Source: Collybia mongolica (lineage: Eukaryota > Basidiomycota > Agaricomycetes > Agaricales > Clitocybaceae). Taken from it: a stretch of DNA of 64,000 nucleotides. Below the pieces are notes generated by a model that was given only the letters and a program-made list of their open reading frames with translations, did not search any database and had not been told where the DNA came from. Positions 37,056-48,199 of this stretch are shown one piece after another. The stretch covers positions 248,001-312,000 of the forward strand of contig JAAXNY010000017.1 of NCBI GenBank assembly GCA_013420905.1. Direction: 5' to 3'. Position 1 is the stretch's first letter; the number at the start of each line of letters is the position of its first letter. Both the position numbers and the translations under genes were made by a program.

Positions 37056-39022
37056 TCAAGATACCACAGGTGACGCAAAAAGCTTCCCCGGCAAGAACCA
37101 GTGTCGTGTCGACGCAAACCGAGAAGATCTACGACGGCCATGATACCTATCTTGCTCTGCATTGACGTGGGCCGACGTGGGAGGCTGATCATCTCTAAGC
37201 CGCGCGCGCGTCGTTTGTGGAAGGTCGGGATGATCACAGGTTTCTTCAGATAAGTTTCGGGATGCTGTAGAACAGTGCGTTCCACGGGAGAAGATGTTGA
37301 GGGGGTTAAAAAGGATAGGTTTCCCTTCAAGGAACTCCCTCGACGCGTATATGGATACTCCTGATCCGGGAGGTGGGGTAGGGGAGTGAGACCGATCAAG
37401 GCGAGGTGGTGCTGGCTTGACGAATGAGATGTCTCCACTCAGACTTGAATGATCAGATGGAGTGAATGAATCCATAGAGCTGGAGTACGCCCAGGATGAT
37501 GTCGCACTCTTGATCCAGCCAGCCGGCATCCCACTCGAATTAAATGAATTATGTGTAAAGGAGTCTTCAAGAGAAGTCGGAGGGCTTTCTACGAAGTCTG
37601 TAGGTGAGCACGGGTCTTCCTCAGTTGTCAACTCCATCGATGATCCGGACGATAATCTTGAGGTCTCGTCATACGATTGTTGGCGTGGTTTGTCAGTTAT
37701 TGTGTCCATAAAGTGATTCTTAACTGGTCGTAGCGTTCTGAGGATTTCGTGGGAGATACTTGAAGTTACAGGAATTGGAGAGGGGTAGGAATTGAATGAG
37801 GATCTGTGAGCTGCGATATCAGCCGAATCATCGTCTGCGACCACAGAACCTGACGAGTGTATCTTCACCACCCGAGACGTCGACCACGAGAGATTATTAG
37901 TCAATTCGGCAATGGGAGGCGGGCCTGCAGAGTCGGTGGAGGGTGGATTCAACATCGAGTCCTCACTCCAATAAGACTTCAACCCTTCGTCCGCAATATC
38001 TGCCGAATCATGATGGGTGTCGCCTTCTATTTCAAGCCCTGCTTCCCATGGACACCGTGCCATACTGCCCTCGAATATCACATCATCCGAGTAAAAATTA
38101 TCGACGGTCTCCATCATCTCGCGAAGCTCGGACAACGTAAGTCTCTCTCTCCAATCGATGTGCAACATCCGCACCAAAACCTCATTTAACTCCTTCGATA
38201 CAGGAAGGACGGATGGAAAGAAATCCATAGGGCTACGCAAGTAAGCTTGGAAAGTTGGATCATCCAGTGTGGCCGTCTTCCATGGGTTCCTCCCCGTGGC
38301 AAGATTGAGGAGAATGATACCCAATGACCAGACATCATTGGACATAGGTGAGTAGCTTCCATTCGGGGCAAAATCTCCACCCTGACACTCTAATTTTTAC
38401 AGCGTTATAAGGCATTATGTATATGATATACCTGGAGCGACGAACCTGGACTCATGTGGTAGATGCTACCAGTGCGCATTTCCTTGCTGAACTTCTCGGT
38501 CGTGGCAAGGCCGAAGTCCGTGATAGCGACGCGGAAGCCATCGTCGAAGCAAAGAACGTTCTCTGGCTTCAAGTCTCGATGGTATATCCCAAGCGAATGG
38601 CAATATTCCACTGCGTCTAGCAGTTGCAGGAAGACATGCTTGATGAGGGCATCGTCGCCGACATAGCGTCGATGACTCAAAATCTGGGTGAAGAGGTCGT
38701 GATCTGGTGCGTAATCCATAATAATGTAGGTATAATCGAAGTCCTCGATAACACGATGCAGTGTTACGACGCCGGGATGTGCTGATGAAATTTGATGGAG
38801 GGCAATTTCACGAATGTGGAATTGCCGTTTGGCGGCTGGTTGTGCATGAGAGTGTAGGAGGCACTTCACGGCGTAGGAGGTAGGGTTGGGAGAACAGGTT
38901 TCGACTGCGCGATAGACTACGCCATACCCACCCACACCTAGAACCTCGACGAGTTCGAGGGAATTGCCATCTATACGTGTCCCGAGTGCAAGGTGAGCCG
39001 GAGGGATTTTCGTCTCAGGCAT
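37056..39022 (-). CDS. Ser/Thr protein kinase, Ran1/Ksp1-like
   Basis: Exon 1 (39022-38446) and exon 2 (38389-37056) join over a 56-base intron as MSP|ECQGGDF. Kinase motifs are complete: glycine loop GVGGYGVVYRAVE, VAIK lysine in YAVKCLL, catalytic loop YHRDLKPENVL, DFG in ITDFGLATTE, an activation segment with MRTGSIYHMSPECQGG, and SNDVWSLGIILLNLATGRNPW. The MRTGSIYHMSPE segment is typical of the Ran1/Pat1, Ksp1 and Sks1 group of fungal nutrient and meiosis kinases. A Ser/Pro-rich tail of over 250 residues follows and is probably regulatory. The start MPETKIPP is the nearest good ATG to the kinase domain. An upstream ATG near 39139 with an additional exon is possible. Confidence 0.85.
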
Positions 39023-40222
39023 GCAGTTGTGGTCTGAATGAATGAATGGGGCGTTAGGTCCTGGGTAAAAGCCACTGCCTTTAGAGAGCAGAATTCTCGA
39101 AACAGACGGTGAAACAGAAACAGTCTCCACATGTGTCATCCACAGGTGCTCCGACCACCTATACACATGGTCACCATGAGGTGTCGAACAGGTACTCACA
39201 GTGCAAAAAGGGGGCGTTGCAGTCAAAAAGAATCTCATCCGCCACTTTACCGAGCTCACTTGTATGCTGGCGGGTTTGGAGCGAACCGCGTGAGCGGCAA
39301 AAGGTTGGAGAGAAGGAGAATGATTAATTGGTATGTCATTTTAGGCATATCTACCCTTATCTGGCACTGTCTTGCTGCTGTGGGTCACTTCCGATCAGAC
39401 GCGGTTCCGGAAAAGCAATGAATGCCCATTCTACTGCCAATAGGGGTTTCGTTTTGGTTCCAGTGAACTTCATTTTCTGTGAAGCCTCTCGATCTCATGC
39501 CGCCTTTCACGGTTCATGGTATTTTCTATCCCACCACCCCTTTCAATATTGCAAGATTCGACTGAAGGAGGACTCGTCAGACTCAATTGATGACGAGAAC
39601 AAGTGTATGATCGGCGGAAGTGTTTGAAATAGGGGGAGACTACCCAACGAGGTTTCGGGGACAGAAGTCGACGGCAGCAAACGGCAGTACGGCAAATGTC
39701 TCACAGTCGTGATCGAGTACAATCACAGCTGACCTTTTTTTTGAATTTCTCGCAGTACAACTTGTGTAAACGGCGGTAATTTAGGTTGGTCCCAAATCGC
39801 CCACGCCCACATCCGTTATACTCCCGGAACCTTGTGGGCAGCCTTGGGAGCTCCCCGGCTCTACCTTCTGGCATGGACCATTTTAGTGCGACGATCGTTT
39901 TTGGAGCCGGCGGTAAACATTTGAACAGGACAAATAAGGGTTCAGCGACGCGAACGATAGGGTCGGCCAGCATCGAAGCATGTGTCATCCACCCCCGAAG
40001 AATTATTAACAAAACTGAATTACTCTCGTCATCGAGTCAATTTAAATATGTGGTCTCCGCCTTGCTCAGGAGACAGGAAGGAAATCATAAAAATCGCCAG
40101 GAGGGCGGACGACGGGCGGCAGAACACAGCTAGAAATTCCAGAAGATTACTGGTCTCCTCTTTTTTCACTCACTACCGAATCTTCGATCCCGATCGAATT
40201 GTGTCCTCGGCCAATTCGGGCT
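39023..40222. other. Intergenic, about 1.2 kb
   Basis: This region should contain the kinase promoter and the TENA/THI-4 3' end. Open frames at 39328-39627 and 39786-40133 (+) show no family features or splice support. Confidence 0.4.
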
Positions 40223-41008
40223 TCACCTTCTGAACTCAACCTCTTCTCCATTTACGGGCCAAAATCCCTCTTCGAGTTCTACAGTTCTTTGCCATATGTC
40301 TTCGGCTCGTTTCCACTTTTCCGGGTCGACTTTCTTATACAAATCATCCACTAGATTAGCGAGGTCGACCACGAAAGTTTGAAATTCTGGTGTACTCCAA
40401 TTTGTGGCGAAAACCACCACTGGAGATGCGGTGGTTTCTTGTGATCTTGAAGTCAAATGGTTGTGTACATGTGTCCATGCATCAAGATATATCTGTCCAT
40501 CCCCGCAATTTTCATAATTTCGAAAGGAGCGCAGCTGTCGATTAGTACATACCTTTTCCATGGCCCAAAGAAATAACAACCCTTCCTCGACATGCCCCGA
40601 TCTTGAAATTTTTGCCATTTCCGCTGTATAGTCTCTAGTGCCCTTTCTCTCCTTCCATCGATCAATATCTAGGCCCCACTGATTCGCCGTGATATCGAAG
40701 AACTCAACTTCTCGCACAATATTTTGCAAAGAAAAAATTAAGATATTCAGGATGCGCTTTGAAGCATCGACGTCAGACTGTGATGCGCGGTCGAAAGGAA
40801 CATTGGCTATCAACGATCCGATGAAGGGTGGGTACGCATGCGCTGCGTAGATGCGGTCCTGGTGTAACCAGAACGAGAGGAGCTCGTTAGATAAGGCACC
40901 GTTAGCTGCAGAAGCAATGAAGGGATGAGCTGAAGTCGCGTTGAGATATGAAGGTTTCGTGATCTGGGAGAGAAGATGGGTGGTAATTGAGTGGGTAGCC
41001 GATGCCAT
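40223..41008 (-). CDS. TENA/THI-4 domain protein
   Basis: The frame of 261 residues starts MASATHSITTHLLSQ. TenA-type landmarks are HPFIASAANGALSNELLSFW, LHQDRIYAAHAYPPFIG, GLLFLWAMEK and YLDAWTHVHNH. TenA/Thi-4 proteins have the haem-oxygenase-like helical fold and often hydrolyse thiamine precursors; fungal members like this one are poorly studied. A stop-free 60-base intron with good borders (gtatgt...gacag, 40552-40493) probably interrupts the frame. Removing it gives WAMEK|IYLDAW, the spacing expected for the family, and shortens the protein to 241. The catalytic Cys typical of bacterial TenA is not obvious. Confidence 0.8.
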   Translation of the reverse strand: MASATHSITTHLLSQITKPSYLNATSAHPFIASAANGALSNELLSFWLHQDRIYAAHAYPPFIGSLIANVPFDRASQSDVDASKRILNILIFSLQNIVREVEFFDITANQWGLDIDRWKERKGTRDYTAEMAKISRSGHVEEGLLFLWAMEKVCTNRQLRSFRNYENCGDGQIYLDAWTHVHNHLTSRSQETTASPVVVFATNWSTPEFQTFVVDLANLVDDLYKKVDPEKWKRAEDIWQRTVELEEGFWPVNGEEVEFRR

Positions 41009-42237
41009 TATGCAATGGAGAATATCAGATATATTGCGAGGACAAGGATGGATGGCACCGTAGGAACTTTTCGTCGGGCCGGGTTGGTCTAGATGATTGC
41101 CGAAAAAGCCCCAACCAACAATTCAACCATGTTAAGTATCGGCTGAACCATTTCACGGTTATATTTACTTCCTCGTAGACAAATCTTCAATTCACACTCC
41201 CGGATACGTTCGCATCACACCAGAGACAGGATCATCTTCCGGAGCCGTGCTAGGTCCACGCGAAAGATGGCCCGCCACAACAAGTCACACCAGGGGCACT
41301 TGTTCCAGGTCCTTATACACCTTAGATCTCGCCTCTCCTACTATACTAGTGAGAAGTAATCCAGGTATTGCACACTTACTATATACTCAGTTCAGGTACG
41401 CGAATTCTGCCTGAATGAGAATGACATACGCTGTCTACCATTCATCACGGAAGGAAGCCGTCGGAGGTCAGACCCTTCATCCAAACTCCCGAAATTCTCA
41501 TGTTGAAGCGCTTGTCAAAATTTGGACTTAGATATGTGTCTGGCCTCCGAACCGCTCGTAGGTACTGTCACACCTTACCGCCAATCCGAGTCTGGCCGCC
41601 GAACATACAGACACTCCTTTGGACGTGCCATACGATCACGGGCGGACGGCACCCTGGCCGCCGTCCATGTGGCCTCGCAAGGCACTATAACGTCAACTTC
41701 GAAAAAAACAAGGATTCCTATCTCGACCTTCGATTTTTATTTAAGACTACATGAACTTCTAAGTTATGTCTGGCGATATTGAACGATGTCGTCGGCTAGC
41801 GAGCTTTGAGTGGCCCCGTGGCCCCTGCACTTCTCTGCTGCTCGCACTGCCGTATCACATTGTTACTCTATGCCCGATAGGAACTGCGGTTTCATTGTCA
41901 TAATGTCTACTCGCACTCAAGCACCACATCCTATAACGGGCATCTGGGTGGATGTTGGGCAAAGTACATCCACGCTTGCGGTCCTTGACGGACGGGGCGG
42001 GCTTCGGGACTTCGAATATGACAGGGAGAGGTCCTATCCCACCATATGTCGATTGTTTCGTTCCTTGATGTTCCTCTTACTCAGTGTACAGGCCCCAACC
42101 CAGCCCTGGGGTCATAGTTCCTCCCGGCAAACCCTGGAAGCAAAATGTATAAAAGCATGATATACACTCGAGTCTCGACACCAAGCTTCTTTGGCCTGTC
42201 TCGACCTACTTGTTCTACACACCCTCAATACTCAACA
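41009..42237. other. Intergenic, about 1.2 kb
   Basis: No gene is supported. Small + frames near 41500-41780 and 41810-42160 resemble no known family. A TATA-like tataaaa at 42147 suits the WSC gene, whose start is at 42238. Confidence 0.4.
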
Positions 42238-42828
42238 ATGTTCTCTCTTCTCGTCACTGTTCTTCTTGCTGTCTCTGCTTTTGCTGCGCCAAACAACATC
42301 CAAAGTCGCGATGTTGGTGAAGCAGTGGTCCCAAGCGGCTGGACGGCAGTCGGATGCTTCACGTAAGTGTGGGTGACTACAGCCTTCAGGCTGTTGTCCA
42401 TCGTAAGGAAAACTAACCGCCTCCATCTAGTGACCAAGGGGGTGCGCGCACCCTAGACGCACACTCAGCATCCAGCCCGGACCTCATGACGCTCGCCGTG
42501 TGCACGAGCTTCTGTTCCCACAATTTCGGCGAGTACGCCTATGCAGGAGTTGAGTTCGGGCAGGTACGTTTGTATTCCATGTTATGCGTGTGCGTGTGAT
42601 TCAGGCACTGACGAGGTTTTTCTTGAAATAGGAATGCTGTGAGTTTATGTTCTTATATGCTGTTAGGGTCCTAATTTACCAGCACCGGACATAACAGGGT
42701 GTGACAATACCATCAACCCACCAGGTACCCTTACTGACACTGGGTGCGACATGCCATGCACGGGTGATATTACCCAGAGCTGCGGCGGTCCCGACCATGT
42801 ATTTATCGCCCAAAGGAATGCTATTTAG
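42238..42828 (+). CDS. Secreted WSC-domain protein
   Basis: Four exons fit: 42238-42362, 42431-42563, 42632-42638 and 42698-42828 (131 residues). A signal peptide is clear: MFSLLVTVLLAVSAFA, with cleavage likely before APNN. One WSC domain follows with eight cysteines: GCFTDQGGARTL, AVCTSFCSHN, YAYAGVEFGQECWCDN, GCDMPC and SCGGPDHV. Exon 3 is only 7 bases (GAATGCT) and supplies Glu-Cys and the first base of Trp in ECWC; without it the core motif is lost. WSC domains are thought to bind carbohydrate such as glucan. Small secreted single-WSC proteins are common in mushrooms and may act in the cell wall. A broken relative lies at 47.6-48.0 kb. Confidence 0.88.
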
Positions 42829-43516
42829 GGGATTATGGGGCGGATCCCCAAATGCGCCGGGAGATATTAGGCGTTTGTAGTTGTGTACTAGGAGTGTGAA
42901 ATGTTTTAGTTTGTAGGCTAATTCTGGTTCTTACTGGGATTTGACGCGATCCAAAAATAAGTGGAAAAATTCTACACGGCCGACCATCCTGATGGAAGAG
43001 ACCGAAAGAAATGGGTTATTGGACTCCCGAGATACCGCATCCAAGCAGGAGCGCCAAATTACCTGAATTTTAGTTCCGCAATTAAACGGTTTCAACAGAC
43101 ACGTAGCAACAGTACAAGACACTGGGCCTTTGAGGACTTTCCCGAATGCAGACAGTGAAGATTATCTCTGGGCTTCGGACCAAGCTATAACCGCTTTAAC
43201 CCAACTACCATAGGCCGCAAACGGACTCTGGATTACATATGAGATTGGGAGGACATGGGAGGATAGGTCTTATCTCACCTTGACTCTTCCACAAAAATGC
43301 TATCTCTGATTCTACAAACTGCTCAAGGCGGAGAAACGTTCTGTACACACATTCGACACAATCTGTCGACGTTGAAGTTAACGTCTGTTGTATTGTCCAA
43401 GAAACATAACTTAGAACATCATTTTTGGTATAATCATGGGTAGATAAAAAGAGGTTCCTAGAATCAAACTGGCATAATCTCGCGGGGCGACGTGATTACC
43501 TTCGTACAAGGGCTCG
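42829..43516. other. Intergenic, about 690 bases
   Basis: No coding potential can be supported. A short + frame at 42961-43158 is not recognisable. Confidence 0.35.
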
Positions 43517-43970
43517 CTAGGTTGTCGGCCGTGGTGTCGGTGTGTGTGCCTGAGGCGCCTGGGGAGTGTCGCCAGACCCTGAGGCGGGCTCGGGAACTGG
43601 GTTCCTGTCGCCTCCTGGTACTTCAATAGAGTGTCTCCGCGTAGGAATTAGTGCCGGGGAGTCTGGCTGGCTGAGTGCACCGGTACTGTCGCGCCGTCTG
43701 AAAATTACCCCAGCCATACTCATACAACCTTTTGACGTGTGGAGTGCCGGAGGATCAAGTGTGTCAATACGTTCGAGGCCTGCCGGAACGGTGGGAAAGC
43801 GATCAACAGGGCAAAGTGGTGGATTGTCTACGGAAGTCCGATCGACCAGGTAGACTGCAGATGTAGGTGAGACCGGGAAACCCAGGAGAAACTCTTCGCG
43901 GAGAAGTGTGCGCGCGCCCTTTTGCAAGAAGAATGTGACATTCCCAGTTGTCGATTACGTCTGCGCACGG
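43517..43970 (-). pseudogene. Pro-rich C-terminal gene fragment, unknown family
   Basis: An open minus frame of 136 residues begins LQKGARTLLREEFLLGFPVSPTSAVYLVD (quoted in part) and ends in a Pro/Thr-rich tail. Upstream coding exons are missing, and the beginning recurs as a more diverged copy at 44.25-44.39 kb. It looks like the last exon of a mushroom membrane or regulatory protein that has lost its N-terminus, but I cannot name the family. It may still be part of a longer gene with exons I did not find. Confidence 0.35.
43838..43970. repeat. Diverged duplication, unit 1
   Basis: The segment starting gatcgaccaggtagactgca matches 44250-44385, which starts aatcgaccaggtatactaca. The similarity runs through gagaagtg..., the gaagaa block and the cgata/cgatt block. 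Both copies lie in the same orientation. Confidence 0.6.
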
Positions 43971-44249
43971 TTATGGTGGTGTTGAGATATCCCAGGTTCT
44001 TTCCTTGTGGCTGGCATCCTAAAAATGAATCATTTCCTTTATAATTAAACGCCGAATTCTGTTAGTAACACTGGAGATGCAAATCTAGCCTCGTTAAACA
44101 TGGGGGATGCCCTGTGGAGAAGCTAAAGGCTTGTTTGGGACACGACCACTCGGGGTGTAATGAATAAGAAAATCTGCTGGTTTATTCACGACCTTTCGGA
44201 AAACTCAGAAACCGTCGAAGGGGTGGAGGGGAGATTACATAAGTAGCCA

Positions 44250-44385
44250 AATCGACCAGGTATACTACAAATGTGGACGGGTCAAGGGACCCCGAAATAC
44301 ACTTTTGGCAGAGAAGTGCCCTTGTGCCCCTTCGTATGAAGAACATTGTATTCCATTTTTCGATAACTTCTGTAACAAGGTCCTG
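44250..44385. repeat. Diverged duplication, unit 2
   Basis: This is the second copy of the 43838-43970 segment. On the minus strand it reads like NTMFFIRRGTRALL, parallel to NVTFFLQKGARTLL in unit 1. The protein-level similarity suggests old coding sequence. Confidence 0.55.
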
Positions 44386-44619
44386 TGGTCGCAGTGGAAT
44401 GGCTCCTTGGATTTTTTCCTGATGGGATATACCGTAATCCCAAGAACGAGACGTTTCCTATTTAAACCAGGGACTATCAGTTATAGCCATGGAGTGGGCC
44501 GGATCCGATACTGACAGATATAAAGCGCTCTCAATCTTCACGTTTAATTCCTCGAATCATTGAATGTGGTGGCAGTGAATGACCACTCTTACTTTGGAAC
44601 CTCAGGTCAAGTATTTTTT

Positions 44620-46050
44620 TCAGGAATGAAAGCGCCGGGAGGTGTAGGTACAGGGGCGCTTGGGATTGGTATTGATCGAAGGTGGGCCGTCCCGTATTGG
44701 TCCACCAGGAGTGTAGGATTGGAGCAGATGATGATATCCTGACTGAGTTGTCGATGGTTGGAAGGGACGTTTCCGGGTGTCTCGGGAGTATCTAGATGAC
44801 GAATGGTACTTCTCATCGGCGAATGTAAATTCGTTTTGGCAGCGGTATACTGTTTCCTTCCATGTTATATCCAGAAAAACGCCGTACTTGCTAAGTGTGA
44901 TAAGAATCAGGATAAAATACAGGATGCCGAGGCCAAGTACGGCCGATATCGCGACACGCGGACCAAGGGCCGCTCTTCGCGAAAACGTAGAGGGGGTTGC
45001 ATTTGCATCGCCCGTACGCCAAACAAATGCCATGATACAGACAATAAACAGTACGAGTGACCTGCTTATTAGCTCAATCTGGTGTGGCAAGTCTATTGAA
45101 AACTGTACTGCTCACCAGGCAAGCCAAGCTGAAGGCATCGCGAGAAGGATCCAAACATTCCAAAAAATGTTTTCTCTTTTTCGGCTTTCCTAAAATGGGA
45201 AAGATTGTTAGCTGATATTTGCACAAGATGAACCACGGACCTCTGCCCACGTCACAGCCTTGTGTATTTCCCTCATTGTGCCAAACCGGACGATGTACAT
45301 ACACCCATAGAGAAGACTCATCAACGCACACATGAGTGAAAAAAGGGCAGCATTCTGGATCGACCGCTGCGACGTCTATTTGCAAAGTGGAGATGATAGC
45401 ATTAGATTGAGGTATGCTTGGTGAGCAAGGGTAATCGTATGACTTCGAAGTAAAGAACATACGACAGCAATAGCACCGAGATGATATTGAGAGTTTTATA
45501 TTCCCTCATCGATGAAACCATCCCAAGCGGCTTTCAGGTCAGAGTTCACTGGCCTGATAGCTATAGAGTTATACGTCTGGTCCTTGTTAACAGTGAGCAT
45601 CTGCTTAATACCGGGGATGGTCATTTCTGTTGCTTCAAATATACGGTCTACGCGGGAAAAGTAGAAAGCCGGCAGACGAAAGAGGAGGTGTATGTAAACC
45701 TGGTGGGGTAGCGTGTCAAAAAGAAAATGTAGAGCAGATGATGCTAGTTCCTTCTCCAAAGTATCTGGGCGAGGGGAGGGATATTGATAATGCCCATATT
45801 GGTTCCAGATGGGTGGATGAGGATGTATATATTGAGGGACGAATCCTGGAGGGAACGGGTTTAGTTGGGCAGAGGCAAGTTGAGATGGATCCGTTGGCAA
45901 TAATGGGAGGTTAAATGGGTAGTGGATGTGGTGGGGCGTAAAGGGAGGCATAGGGCCAGGGAGTAATGGGTGGAATCTTGTCGGACTTCCAGATGTTAGT
46001 GGGATGTAAGTGTGATTTTTGAGATTGCAGGTGGCTCGATTGTGGCTCAT
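44620..46050 (-). pseudogene. Multi-pass membrane protein with a frame break
   Basis: The minus strand reads as a well-known mushroom membrane protein: a Pro-rich N-terminus, then VYIHLLFRLPAFYFSRVDRI, DLKAAWDGFID, EYKTLNIISVLLLS, a helix with LMCALMSLLYGCMYIVRFG, then NVWILLAMPSAWLA, IVCIMAFVWRTGDA and GPRVAISAVLGLGILYFIL. Introns of about 80, 50 and 60 bases separate these exons. Between FID and EYKTLN (about 45512-45500) the frame shifts and no intron can repair it, so the gene seems to have lost a few bases. The C-terminus is also unclear. Function is unknown; four to five membrane helices are expected. A sequencing error at the break cannot be excluded. Confidence 0.5.
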
Positions 46051-47616
46051 ATTGCTGTAGCGAGGACTGGGACTCTGATGAAGTCATTGAGAATGGTGAC
46101 GACCTGGTTCAGGGTACTATCGATATTCAAGTCGTGTGCCCTTCGTATAGATCAACTCATCTACCTATAATCATGTTAGAGAGTCCCACCCCACATCCTG
46201 AGGTGTGGTGCATTGCATGCTTATATTACAATGATCCGTGGTTATCTGCGCCTCATAATGCTGGCGCAGAGGTCAGAAAAGTGTTGGGAATAGAAAAAGA
46301 AGGGGCTTGGTCCGGGGTCCATCATTGCCTGATTTACGCGCGGCTTCGTCAAGATCAATATATATCAACCTATTAATAGGAACACTCACATTTCCTATTT
46401 TATGAAGATTCACAGTACAGTTGTGGTCTTTCCCACTGCCGTGAAGATCGACACGTCGGGTGGTAGAGTCATTGACGAAGAGACTTGGTATGAGCTCCAT
46501 CATTGGAATCCGAATTATGGCGACTTGGGAGTGACTTCGTCAAGATTAAATCCTCCACTGTTAGATGACGCGAATTCGAAGGCTGTTCAAATTTCCACTC
46601 CACAGGCTTTTCAAAATTCCTATGTGTTCGGAAATTCTGGGGCCTCACTCTTTACCGCCGGGCCATAGAACGTGTATGATGCCAGTTAGGTATAATCTAT
46701 GATAGACTGGTATGGCGGGAATAGTGTATATCCTGATCGGCAAAAGGTCTACAAACATACATAGGACTCGGATATGTGTTGAGTCAGGTCGTGGGAATGT
46801 TCTTCTTCCGATAAAGCAATCATCACGATCTTGATAAGAATTCCAAGTAATCTTATCTACACCCAATATCTCATGATCATCAATAATAGCCCCAATGCTG
46901 GGTGACCTGATGACCGACGGCCCGCACAGTTCTCCCCACTGACCACGCAACTACCCCTTCCCACATCCAATACAGGTACGCGAACATGCTGCCAAAATGG
47001 ATCTAACATAACACCATCTAACGTTCACCACATCGGACGGGAAGGTCGAAGCTTCGCTTCAAAGCTGCCTAGATCCCCATAAGTATACCTTGGGGGGGAC
47101 CCGCTCCCGACCCAAAGACCACACTTTCACCAACCCGCCCCTCTGACTCTGTCACAATGTGGTCCAGATCCCTCGAGCATGGGCCGCCGACAGGAACCCC
47201 CTGAGGTCTGGCCTCGTCTTACACGCTCGCGAGTCGCGCCAATGGCTCCCTCATGCTTCATGCTCGATGAAATGACTTCGCAGCCCGTCCCCTGCCTCGA
47301 GCGCTTTAAAAAAAATATCGCCACCCAACACTCAATCCGGCCCTACAGTGGTAGAGACAACGGATAGAACGGCCTCGTTCAATCGCGTCAGTCCGCCGTT
47401 TGGCCAAAGGTACGAAGCTTAAAGTGGCATTCCTTGATGAACGGAGCGGTTATTGGGAGCTTGGAATTGCGCGAAGGGGGGGGGGGGGAAGCCTTATCTC
47501 TCCCACCATACATCGTCTTTCCGTTCCTTGATGGACCCTCACGGCGTATATTACGTCCCACTGGATTCAGGAAGCACTTGTTTTTTTCATTTAAGAAGGT
47601 TCGTGTGCTGTCGAGT
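46051..47616. other. Accessory region without a clear gene
   Basis: About 1.6 kb. Frames on both strands (46402-46668 +, 46645-46950 -) are short, and I recognise none of them. A G-run of 10-11 lies at 47479-47489. Confidence 0.35.
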
Positions 47617-47682
47617 TCAGCACCCGGCGGCTGGGCGGCCCTTGGGTGCTACACGTGAATCTCGAGTGGGGGCGGTCCCCAC

Positions 47683-47719
<37 letters not shown>

Positions 47720-47995
47720 TTTTTTTTTTTTCTCTTTCGCCGGCGGTGGCTTGGACTTGCCGTTCCGCGTCTTTGCGGGAGGGTAGTTTAATAGCCCTTC
47801 ATCCAGTGACGCGTTTGGATGCGCGCACCCTACGCGGTTGGTGCCTCAACACCCAGGGGCAAACCCCACGACGCCCGCCACGCGCACGCATTTCTGGCAC
47901 CTACAAAAATATGGCGCATTCGCGTATGCGGGCTTTCAAGTACGGGAGCCCGTTGCTGACAGACGCGCCAGTCCAGGTAGCGATGCTGTGCGTTT
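47617..47995 (+). pseudogene. Decayed WSC-domain gene
   Basis: The text SAPGGWAALGCYT (47617-47655) matches the exon 1 end of the WSC gene at 42.2 kb (VPSGWTAVGCFT), and the donor lies at the same phase (AC|gtgaat). After a C/T homopolymer, a second exon begins tgacgcgtttggatgcgcgc, like the exon 2 start of the intact gene, and includes AYAGFQ (compare AYAGVE). The middle is frameshifted and the conserved cysteines are lost, so this is a relic. No signal peptide can be found upstream. Confidence 0.6.
47685..47731. repeat. Homopolymer C35 followed by T12
   Basis: An uninterrupted run of 35 C is followed by 12 T. It lies where the first intron of the decayed WSC gene should be. Runs of this size are prone to slippage and assembly error. 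Confidence 0.9.
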
Positions 47996-48078
47996 TTTTT
48001 GTGCATTTCTTCCTTATGCGCCTTTTTTGTTTTTTTTTTTGCAGTGCGGTTTTGGCTGGCTGGCGAGCGTTAGGGCGC

Positions 48079-48096
48079 GGGGGGGGGGGGGGGGGG
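48079..48096. repeat. Homopolymer G18
   Basis: A run of 18 G lies in a G/T-rich stretch just downstream of the decayed WSC gene. T-runs of 8-12 occur at 47993-48000 and 48031-48042. Confidence 0.9.
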
Positions 48097-48199
48097 CGAC
48101 AGGGTGCGGTGACGTGGTGTCCCCTCCGGATGCTCTGGTCTCCTTTGTTGGCGTGTCCTGGGAATCCGGGGCCCGCTCCGGCTGTTCATCGCGCAGGGG

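Noticed and set aside
46402..46668. Plus frame of 88 residues
   Set aside because: No family resemblance, no neighbouring exon, and a decayed setting.
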